Part shown: piece after piece, positions 1 to 5,507 of the stretch
Numbering within the stretch: position 1 is the stretch's first letter
Layout: every line of letters begins with the position of its first letter
From: Planctomycetota bacterium
GTDB taxonomy: Bacteria > Planctomycetota > Planctomycetia > Pirellulales > Lacipirellulaceae
DNA: 6,813 nucleotides
Direction: 5' to 3'
Assembly: GCA_013151315.1 (NCBI GenBank)
Contig: JAADIN010000046.1
Coordinates: 1-6,813, forward strand
Position numbers and translations under genes: made by a program
Notes under the pieces: generated by a model
Told to the model about the DNA's origin: nothing
Seen by the model: only the letters and a program-made list of their open reading frames with translations
Databases searched by the model: none

Positions 1-268
1 TCCAAGTCATGAGCGAGGCAAGGCTTCGGACTTCGTCGAGATCGACTTCGGGATGAAATCGGAGCCCTCCCTTCATCGGGCCACGGGAGTTGTCGTGTTG
101 TACGCGATAGCCGATGAGGGTTTGTAGTTCCCCGTTGTCCATCTCCACGGCAATCTGCACCTGCACCTCGCGTTTGGGCGTGAGGAGCAGCGTGCGCATG
201 TTTTCAGTCAATTCGAGCTTGTCGGCCGCTCGATTGAAGTAATGTTTGACGGCTTCGAAAGATTTCAT
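1..268 (-). CDS. gdhA: Glutamate dehydrogenase family (Glu/Leu/Phe/Val dehydrogenase), N-terminal part
   Basis: Only the first 89 residues are inside the window; the gene runs off the left edge. The family catalyses reversible oxidative deamination of glutamate (or a branched/aromatic amino acid) to the 2-oxo acid and ammonium with NAD(P) in the cytosol. The diagnostic block is residues 62-80, reading RGPMKGGLRFHPEVDLDEV, followed by SLASLMTW. This is the conserved substrate-binding segment of the dimerization domain, with Lys66 as the expected substrate-carboxylate lysine. The catalytic lysine of the GGGKGG motif and the Rossmann domain lie outside, so substrate and cofactor preference cannot be judged. 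The ATG at 268 is the first possible start: the frame above it is open but has no ATG, GTG or TTG for at least 100 bases. A weak GAGAAG at 277-282 is 8 bases upstream. It is divergent from the gene at 394. The family is secure; the gene symbol is generic. Confidence 0.93.
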   Translation of the reverse strand, partial: MKSFEAVKHYFNRAADKLELTENMRTLLLTPKREVQVQIAVEMDNGELQTLIGYRVQHDNSRGPMKGGLRFHPEVDLDEVRSLASLMTW

Positions 269-281
269 GCGGTTTTCTTCT

Positions 282-293
282 CGCCTCGAGGCG
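282..293. repeat. 12-bp perfect palindrome beside the dehydrogenase ribosome binding site
   Basis: The sequence CGCCTCGAGGCG is its own reverse complement. It lies in the presumed 5' leader of the minus-strand dehydrogenase gene and overlaps the weak GAGAAG Shine-Dalgarno by one base. It could be an operator for a dimeric regulator or a small hairpin with a TCGA loop. At this length chance is a real possibility. Confidence 0.3.
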
Positions 294-321
294 GCTCTAG
301 TAGGGGTGAGGGTTTGCGTGA

Positions 322-350
322 ATAATAGACCTTCGAGCCATGCCTCACAA
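322..350 (-). promoter_or_regulatory. Candidate sigma70-type promoter for the dehydrogenase gene
   Basis: On the minus strand a TTGTGA hexamer (345-350, four of six matches to TTGACA) is followed after exactly 17 bases by TATTAT (322-327, five of six matches to TATAAT). Transcription would begin near 315, giving a leader of about 47 bases before the ATG at 268. The consensus is borrowed from E. coli; planctomycete promoters are poorly characterised, so this is a pattern match only. Confidence 0.4.
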
Positions 351-379
351 GCAAAGCGATTCCGCTGAAATCCGAAATA

Positions 380-384
380 AAGGG
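380..384 (+). promoter_or_regulatory. Ribosome binding site that supports a TTG start at 394
   Basis: AAGGG ends 9 bases before the TTG at 394. An in-frame TGA at 388-390 lies directly before that TTG, so no start further upstream is possible. The next TTG (409) would have no comparable purine tract at a suitable distance. Confidence 0.55.
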
Positions 385-393
385 TGCTGAACC

Positions 394-2076
394 TTGGCAA
401 ACGAGCCGTTGCATATCCGCGTCGCTCCCTCCGATGCTACCAGCAGGGCAGCGAAGAGACATCGTTCCCGATTTCCCGTTCTTGTTGGCCTCGGTTTGAC
501 CGTTGCCTTGGCCGCGGGGATTTTTTTCTTCGCGAGGCTTCGCGACCCAATTCTGAACGAGAATGGCCCGCAAGAAGTCTCGCCCCCAACGGTTGTTACC
601 ACCCCTGCGAATCGTGAACTTGAAGTACCCGAGCTTGAATCGCCCAAAGAAAAGGTCGGTCGCGAGTTGACGGTTGAGGACGATGGCAAACTTCTGTGGG
701 TTTCGCCGACCGTGGGTCCGCCTTTGTCGCTGCGTTATGTTCCGCTCGGAACGCAATTGCTTTTGCACCTCCGACCGGCTGACCTCTTGGCACATGCCGA
801 GGGGAAAAAGATTCGAGCTGCACTGGGGCCTTGGGGCGAGCAGGCGATTGCTAAGATCGAAGAATTTACCGGCGCGCAGCTGGATGAAATCCGCACGCTA
901 TTGGTTTGCATCCATCCCGAAGAGAGTGGAGAGCTAGGTTGCACCTTGCGATGTGAGATGCTCGAAGCTTGGGACGATCGTCGACTTGCCGAGCGGTTGC
1001 CTCAGAGCAGCGAGGCGACGCAAGGCGGGCAGTCGTATTTTGTTGCGAATGATCGAGCCTGTTTTTTCCCCCAAGGCGACGTGGGGAAGACGCTCGTTTC
1101 ATGTCCCCTGGCCAGTGCGATGGAATTGATTGAGGCGGGGACCGACCCGCCCCCTTTGGCGCGCGACCTCGAGCGGCTCTTGCAGCTCAGCGATCAGCAG
1201 CGCGACCTGACGCTCGTGTTTCCCACCAAGTTTCTGCAGACGAGCGGCAGTAATCTATTGCGAGCAACGGCCAAGGACTTGCATTGGGCCCTGCAAGAAC
1301 TTTTAGCAGACGATGCTGCGGTGGTGGCATGGAGCGCCCATTGGGGTGATGATTTTTTTCTCGAGTTGCAATCGACGATCGAATTCGGCCGGCAGCCACG
1401 GGCGTTCGCGACAGTGGTACGGAAGAGAATGTCGGAGGCTCACGACACGCTTGCCAAAACGGTTCTAGCCAAACCGCTTCCTTCCTACGGCCAGAAGGTG
1501 ATTGAGCGACTCCCCGAGATGCTTCGCCAAGTGAGCTTGGCCACCCGCAACGGCGAAGAAAAGGGGGTGAGCACGATGCGTTGCTATTTACCCCTCGCTG
1601 CCGGCCACAATCTCCTCATGGCGGCAGAACTAACGCTCAATCTTCGAACGCTCGCGAGCCGAGATGCCCCCGACCCCAATAGCAAGCCAACAACTGTCGC
1701 AGCAAAACTACAGAAAATCACCTCCCTCTCATTCACCAAGGAGACCTTCGAGCGGGCCCTAGAAATACTATCGGAAGACATCGGCGTGGCAATCAAGTTG
1801 CGAGGGAGTGACCTACAATTAGAAGGGATCACAAAGAATCAATCGTTCGGAATCGATTTGCAGGACCTCCCGGCGGGAGAGATTTTGCTGGGAGTACTTC
1901 AGAGGGCGAATCCCGATCGTAGTGCGAGTGGTCCGGCCGATCCCAAGCAGAAAATCGTCTATGGGGTGCGAGAAGCAAGTGTCGACCAGCCGGGCGTGAT
2001 CGTGGTGACGACACGTGCTGCAGTTTCGGAGCGAGACATCAAGCTTCCAGCCGTTTTCGAGCCAGCACCGCGGTGA
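394..2076 (+). CDS. Membrane-anchored protein with C-terminal STN-like module, unknown function
   Basis: A 560-residue protein I do not recognise by name. A basic N-terminus (residues 20-26) precedes one membrane segment at about 28-47, so most of the chain is probably outside the cytoplasm. A proline-rich spacer (51-90) leads to a domain around 115-330 containing YVPLGTQLLLHLRPADLL and a helix-rich stretch. It resembles the large hypothetical planctomycete proteins that open with a 'P-x-x-T-x-hydrophobic' strand, but no function follows from this. Residues 444-545 form an STN-like module (secretin/TonB short N-terminal domain) with LQLEGITKNQSFGIDLQDL, which aligns with a module in the next gene. 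The start is TTG because an in-frame TGA lies directly upstream and an AAGGG tract is well placed. The downstream gene is 52 bases away on the same strand, so the two are probably cotranscribed. Reality of the gene is near certain (long ORF, coherent protein); function is unknown. Confidence 0.88.
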   Translation: MANEPLHIRVAPSDATSRAAKRHRSRFPVLVGLGLTVALAAGIFFFARLRDPILNENGPQEVSPPTVVTTPANRELEVPELESPKEKVGRELTVEDDGKLLWVSPTVGPPLSLRYVPLGTQLLLHLRPADLLAHAEGKKIRAALGPWGEQAIAKIEEFTGAQLDEIRTLLVCIHPEESGELGCTLRCEMLEAWDDRRLAERLPQSSEATQGGQSYFVANDRACFFPQGDVGKTLVSCPLASAMELIEAGTDPPPLARDLERLLQLSDQQRDLTLVFPTKFLQTSGSNLLRATAKDLHWALQELLADDAAVVAWSAHWGDDFFLELQSTIEFGRQPRAFATVVRKRMSEAHDTLAKTVLAKPLPSYGQKVIERLPEMLRQVSLATRNGEEKGVSTMRCYLPLAAGHNLLMAAELTLNLRTLASRDAPDPNSKPTTVAAKLQKITSLSFTKETFERALEILSEDIGVAIKLRGSDLQLEGITKNQSFGIDLQDLPAGEILLGVLQRANPDRSASGPADPKQKIVYGVREASVDQPGVIVVTTRAAVSERDIKLPAVFEPAPR

Positions 2077-2089
2077 TCGGTTATGATGG

Positions 2090-2127
2090 GGGAGTAGGGG
2101 TTAGGAGTTAGGGGCTAGAGGTTAGGG
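2090..2127 (+). repeat. G-rich tandem array of degenerate heptamers between two genes
   Basis: Read in steps of seven, the gap holds GGGAGTA, GGGGTTA, GGAGTTA, GGGGCTA and GAGGTTA (2090-2124), then GGG. The consensus is GRGGTTA. It fills most of the 52-base intergenic space and abuts the GTG start of the next gene. It has several G-runs of three or more on the plus (coding) strand, so the mRNA could fold into a G-quadruplex, though two loops would be about 10 bases long. Confidence 0.85.
2118..2121 (+). promoter_or_regulatory. Ribosome binding site formed by a repeat unit, supports GTG start at 2129
   Basis: GAGG of the last heptamer lies 7 bases before the GTG. Other units upstream carry GGAG or GGGG, so several Shine-Dalgarno-like tracts are stacked at 7-base intervals. 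The GTG places the conserved CxxC zinc ribbon just inside the N-terminus, supporting this start. Confidence 0.6.
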
Positions 2128-2128
2128 C

Positions 2129-3961
2129 GTGGAACTTTTCAAAATTACTTGCGTCACTTGCAACGCCGAGCTCTCGGTGCGCAATCGTGAGATCATTGGC
2201 CAGATCGTTGCCTGCCCGCGCTGCGAAAGCATGGTGCAAGTCGAGGCTCCTGCGGACGCGGTTGCTGAAGCTGCGGCTGTCGAGTCCGAGCAAGTCCCCG
2301 TTGACGACATCACCAACGACGAAATTTCTGTGCCGCCCGTTCCCTCGATGGCCAAGCATCGTTTGGTAGCTTGGACGCTAGCCTGTTTTGCGGTTGGAGC
2401 TGTGTTGGGCGGAGCGGCTCTTTTCCTACGCGGTGACTCGTCCGAGGAGGAGATCGCAAAAGAAAATCTTGGTCCCGCGCGGATCGTAGCTCCGCCGAAA
2501 AGCGTCGAAGTGGATGCCCCGATCGAGGTTCCTGTCGAGGTTCCTCAGCCGTCGCTTCCCGAGGAACCCGTCGTTGAAGAAGATGCAGTCGAACCTGAGC
2601 AAGTCGTGCCTCAGGAAATCCCTCCCCAAATTGAAATTCCTTCCCAAATTATTGACGCGAAGACGCAAGCCGATGCTCGCCCTCCTGTTGCCAGTCGGTT
2701 TGATGCGCTCGACTTGGATCCCGATACGCTCGATTTAGCAACATTAAAAAGTGCTTCGGGAGAGCAAATGGTCGAGGAGCCCCTTGCCGTTGCCTCCGAC
2801 AACGAGACCCCGCCGAAAAATCCTCAACCGGCTCTTGCTTCAACATTGCCTGCCGTTCGTCGCGATCCTGATCAGAAGCAAGACAAAACCATCGCGCAGG
2901 CAGAAAAACTTTTGGAACAGCGATTTCAGGCACTCACGGTAAAAGCGATGCCGATCAGCGACTTTTTGAATCTGATTTCGCAGCTCGGCGGAGTGCCGAT
3001 CAGCGTCAGTCCGCGACAGTTGCAAATGGCGGGGATCACTTCTCGGCAAAGCGTGTCGCTCGATACCAAAGATTTTAGTTTAGCCGAAGCGCTCCGGCGC
3101 GTCCTTAAGCCGTTGCATTTGGAATACACGACCGTCGGCCCCCAGGTTGTGGTCGTTCGTCAGGGTGCGGCAACGGTTCGCACGATTGATTACTCGCTTG
3201 AGGACCTCCTGAATTCGACGACCCGCCTGGAAGACCTCCTGGGGTGGGTCGAGCAACTGGTCGTGCCAGCAGCTCTGCCACCGCTAGCCCAAACCGTATC
3301 ACTAAAAACGTCTGCCAACACTTTGAGTATTGAGCAAGCACAGCAGTTTCAGTATCAGGTTTTGATTTTTCTGGAACGACTACGCCTGGCGCGAGAGATT
3401 CCGCTGCGTAGTCGATTTCCAGTAAAACGCCTCGCAGGCTCGTCGCCCCATGCGACGTTGGCCGCGCGACTTCGCGCGTCGACGACTTTTACGTTCTCAC
3501 ACTATACCTCGGTAAGCGAAGTCGTTCGTTATTGGCAGCAAGAGTTGGGCATTCCGATTTTGGTCGATTGGCCCGCCTTGGCGACAGTCAGTCTATGGCC
3601 CAATTCTCGGATTGCCTGCGCCGCCGAGAACAAGCCATGGTCGGAATCGCTCGATCAGGTACTTGAACCCCTGGGGCTCGGTTGGCGAGCGGTCGCGGGA
3701 GGAGCCATCGAGATCACTTCGGCAAAAAAAGTGCAGACCGAATTGCAATTGGAGCTTTACCGGCTCGAACAAGAATTGGGCGATCAGGCCGATCGGGTTT
3801 TAAGCGAGCTGCGCAGCATCGGTGAAAACGGCATTGCTGGAAAGGGGCCAGCAAGCATCGCCTACGATCCAGCAGGAAAAGTTCTCATGGTATTGCAGTC
3901 GGCGTCAGCGCAGCGTCTCGTTTACCAATGGCTCGTCGACAAAAAATTGGCCACGGATTGA
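2129..3961 (+). CDS. Zinc-ribbon, single-pass membrane protein with tandem STN-like modules
   Basis: A 610-residue protein with no recognised name. Residues 8-32 form a small zinc ribbon (CVTC, then CPRC). One membrane segment spans about 79-100. A long acidic, proline-rich linker follows (about 101-250; motifs such as PIEVPVEVP). Residues 266-345 are an STN-like domain with LQMAGITSRQSVSLDTKDF. It is followed by a segment (350-425; IDYSLEDLL, then LEDLLGWVEQLV) like the domains that follow STN in secretin-like planctomycete proteins. A second STN-like unit is at about 452-535, then a helical segment and a final strand-helix piece (IAYDPAGKVLMVLQ). The layout predicts a cytoplasmic zinc ribbon with STN modules across the membrane; there is no secretin beta-barrel. 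It probably works with the protein of the preceding gene, which carries a homologous module. Alternative: a peptidoglycan- or envelope-associated scaffold unrelated to secretion. Confidence 0.88.
   Translation: MELFKITCVTCNAELSVRNREIIGQIVACPRCESMVQVEAPADAVAEAAAVESEQVPVDDITNDEISVPPVPSMAKHRLVAWTLACFAVGAVLGGAALFLRGDSSEEEIAKENLGPARIVAPPKSVEVDAPIEVPVEVPQPSLPEEPVVEEDAVEPEQVVPQEIPPQIEIPSQIIDAKTQADARPPVASRFDALDLDPDTLDLATLKSASGEQMVEEPLAVASDNETPPKNPQPALASTLPAVRRDPDQKQDKTIAQAEKLLEQRFQALTVKAMPISDFLNLISQLGGVPISVSPRQLQMAGITSRQSVSLDTKDFSLAEALRRVLKPLHLEYTTVGPQVVVVRQGAATVRTIDYSLEDLLNSTTRLEDLLGWVEQLVVPAALPPLAQTVSLKTSANTLSIEQAQQFQYQVLIFLERLRLAREIPLRSRFPVKRLAGSSPHATLAARLRASTTFTFSHYTSVSEVVRYWQQELGIPILVDWPALATVSLWPNSRIACAAENKPWSESLDQVLEPLGLGWRAVAGGAIEITSAKKVQTELQLELYRLEQELGDQADRVLSELRSIGENGIAGKGPASIAYDPAGKVLMVLQSASAQRLVYQWLVDKKLATD
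2523..2546 (+). repeat. 12-bp in-frame direct repeat in the Pro/Glu linker
   Basis: TCGAGGTTCCTG is followed at once by TCGAGGTTCCTC, encoding the repeated E-V-P of the linker. A further CCCAAATT repeat spaced 18 bases apart occurs at 2625-2650. These suggest that the linker grew by short in-frame duplications. Confidence 0.7.
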
Positions 3962-4001
3962 ACTACGCAAACGACGTGGCCATCGGCGCTAACCTGCCTG
4001 A

Positions 4002-4019
4002 CAATCCGGCTAGGGATTG
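4002..4019. terminator. Small hairpin between convergent genes, possible weak bidirectional terminator
   Basis: CAATCC (4002-4007) and GGATTG (4014-4019) can pair around a 6-base loop, in the 62-base gap where two genes converge. The stem is only 6 bp and no T-run follows on either strand, so it is not a standard intrinsic terminator. Apart from this, the gap 3962-4023 shows nothing. Confidence 0.3.
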
Positions 4020-4023
4020 CACA

Positions 4024-5349
4024 TTACTCGTCGCCCTGAATATAAGTTTGTCCACGGTAGAACTGCGACCAGAAGACGTAGACCACGGCGGTTGCGAACA
4101 TGGCCGCTGCGAAACTCCAGAAGTAGTTTGCGCCAGATAAGAAATGATAGCCCCGCTCTTCGAGAGACTTGATGCCTCCATTCACCTCGGCGGTCAGGAG
4201 GTTGCCCAGGGAGACCGAAAGCATGAAGAGTCCCATGATGAATGATTTGAGGGTGCGTGGAGCCTGCGAGTAGGAAAACTCCAGTACGGTGATAGACACT
4301 AAAACTTCTGCGGCAGTGAGGATGACGTAGGCCAATATTTGCCAGCTAATATGAGGCCGTCCTCCCCTTTCAATATTCATTTGAATCAACGCGCATACCA
4401 CGAAGGAGAGAACCGTGACAAACAGCCCCACGCCGATTTTCCTAAGTGGAGTTAGTGTCCAATATCGGCTGGCCCACGGGTAGATGAAGCTTGCGAAGAG
4501 GGGAATGAGGAGCAAGACAAAAAAAGAATTGATCGCTTGAAATTCAGCCGGATTGAATTCAAACCCGAAGAGATGACGATCCATCGCCTTGGCCTGCTCA
4601 ACCCAAGTCGTCTGCGTCTGATCGAACAGCGCCCAAAACATCACCACGAACAGATAGAGAGGCAGGAGGTTGGCAATGGCTCGACGCCCGTCAGGGCTGC
4701 AAATCTCGGAGAATATTTTATTCCCAGTCGGAGGAATATGGACGAATTTTTTTCTACCCATCCAAAAAACTAGCGTCGCAAGTGCCATCAACACCCCCGG
4801 CACCCCAAATGCGACGCTAGAACCGAATCTCTCTTGCAGACGTGGAGTCAAGACCATGGAGACTCCCGCACCGACATTGATCGCAAAATAGAACCAAATA
4901 TAAACCCGAGGTAGCAAGTGTTGATTGCCGGTGCCAAACTGATCTCCCACATGGGCTGAAACGCAAGGTTTGATTCCTCCTGCCCCCACGGCAAGCATGG
5001 TCAATGCAACGATTAGCAGGGTCTTGGGTTCGACACCCGTAACGCTTGGAACATCCACCAATGCCATGACCGCATGGCCCGCACAATACATAAGCGAGAG
5101 CCACATGATGGTTCGATACTTTCCCCACAGCCAGTCGCAGAGAATGGCACCAACAATCGGAAGAAAGTAGACGCCAGAAGAGAACCGGTGGGTCCACTGC
5201 GTGGCGGTTGCGGCATCCATGACCGCAGAATTTCCTGAGGCATCGAGCAGGTGTTTCGTGAGGAAGATATAGAGAATCGCTCGCATCCCGTAATAGCTGA
5301 ACCGCTCAGCCACTTCGTTGCCGACGATGTAGGGAATTCCCCCCGGCAT
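4024..5349 (-). CDS. POT/PTR family proton-dependent oligopeptide transporter
   Basis: This is a major-facilitator protein (441 residues from this ATG) that imports di- and tripeptides with protons across the inner membrane. The family signatures are complete. NEVAERFSYYGMR at 11-23 is the ExxERFxYYG motif of helix 1 (Glu12, Glu15, Arg16), which takes part in proton coupling. GAILCDWLWGKYRTI and FYFAINVGAGVSM are the two PTR2 signature regions. GGIKPCVSAHVGDQF and FWALFDQTQTTW follow in order, and EVLVSITVLEFSYSQAPRTLKS is the helix-10 block. The length is at the short end for the family and about 12 membrane helices are expected. The ATG at 5349 is conventional but has no Shine-Dalgarno, and helix 1 would begin within a few residues of it. 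The frame stays open upstream to about 5451, encoding LTSPPPSKK just before the ATG, so the true start may be further upstream (see findings). It converges with the zinc-ribbon gene and follows trhO on the same strand after 151 bases. Exact substrate unknown. Confidence 0.95.
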   Translation of the reverse strand: MPGGIPYIVGNEVAERFSYYGMRAILYIFLTKHLLDASGNSAVMDAATATQWTHRFSSGVYFLPIVGAILCDWLWGKYRTIMWLSLMYCAGHAVMALVDVPSVTGVEPKTLLIVALTMLAVGAGGIKPCVSAHVGDQFGTGNQHLLPRVYIWFYFAINVGAGVSMVLTPRLQERFGSSVAFGVPGVLMALATLVFWMGRKKFVHIPPTGNKIFSEICSPDGRRAIANLLPLYLFVVMFWALFDQTQTTWVEQAKAMDRHLFGFEFNPAEFQAINSFFVLLLIPLFASFIYPWASRYWTLTPLRKIGVGLFVTVLSFVVCALIQMNIERGGRPHISWQILAYVILTAAEVLVSITVLEFSYSQAPRTLKSFIMGLFMLSVSLGNLLTAEVNGGIKSLEERGYHFLSGANYFWSFAAAMFATAVVYVFWSQFYRGQTYIQGDE

Positions 5350-5375
5350 CTTTTTCGAGGGCGGTGGCGAGGTGA

Positions 5376-5396
5376 GATGTTTGATGTTTGATGTTT
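5376..5396 (+). repeat. Three exact GATGTTT heptamers in the transporter leader
   Basis: GATGTTT occurs three times in perfect tandem (AAACATC on the coding, minus strand), with the partial copy GATTGCTGATG following. The array lies 27 bases upstream of the transporter ATG at 5349 and keeps that reading frame open. The same AAACATC unit appears again, in the opposite orientation, at 5466-5472. Confidence 0.9.
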
Positions 5397-5472
5397 GATT
5401 GCTGATGTGACCGATCTCCTTTGATTTCCCCCAAAGACAACGCGCCTCATTCTACATCAACAATCAAACATC
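5390..5472. repeat. 19-bp inverted repeat spanning the trhO-transporter gap
   Basis: GATGTTTGATTGCTGATGT (5390-5408) is the reverse complement of 5454-5472 with one mismatch (5402 against 5460). In a minus-strand transcript, the direction of both flanking genes, that mismatch becomes a G-U wobble, so the stem would be fully paired around a 45-base loop. No T-run follows, so it is not a typical intrinsic terminator. It could stabilise or separate the two messages. Confidence 0.75.
5416..5421 (-). promoter_or_regulatory. Strong Shine-Dalgarno sequence stranded 66 bases from the transporter ATG
   Basis: On the minus strand this reads AAGGAG, the best ribosome binding site in the window, yet no ATG, GTG or TTG in the transporter frame follows at a usable distance. 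Nine bases downstream is an in-frame ATC (5404-5406). The GATGTTT array then intervenes before the ATG at 5349. Confidence 0.5.
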
Positions 5473-5507
5473 TTACATCTTACATCTTACATCTTACATC
5501 TTACATC
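5466..5507 (+). repeat. TTACATC heptamer array overlapping the trhO stop codon
   Basis: One AAACATC unit (5466-5472) is followed by five exact TTACATC units (5473-5507). On the coding (minus) strand the unit is GATGTAA. The first such unit met by the ribosome (5501-5507) supplies the last codon, ATG, and the stop, TAA, of trhO. Each unit therefore repeats a minimal ATG-TAA. Confidence 0.93.

Noticed and set aside
265..795. 176-codon open frame on the minus strand overlapping the start of the first membrane-protein gene
   Set aside because: Antisense to a convincing coding region, low-complexity basic protein with no recognisable domain, and it would run into the dehydrogenase start in another frame.
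2090..2127. Telomere-like GGGTTA repeats
   Set aside because: The period is 7 and degenerate, the array is internal between two cotranscribed genes, and nothing suggests a linear replicon end.
3962..4023. Standard intrinsic terminator between the convergent genes
   Set aside because: Only a 6-bp stem is present and no T-run follows on either strand; kept only as a low-confidence hairpin.
5013..5450. 145-codon minus-strand frame starting at ATG 5450 near the AAGGAG sequence
   Set aside because: The ATG lies upstream of the AAGGAG, and the frame runs out of phase through the transporter gene with no domain of its own.
5376..5507. CRISPR array
   Set aside because: Units are 7 bases in direct contact with no spacers, and no cas genes are present.
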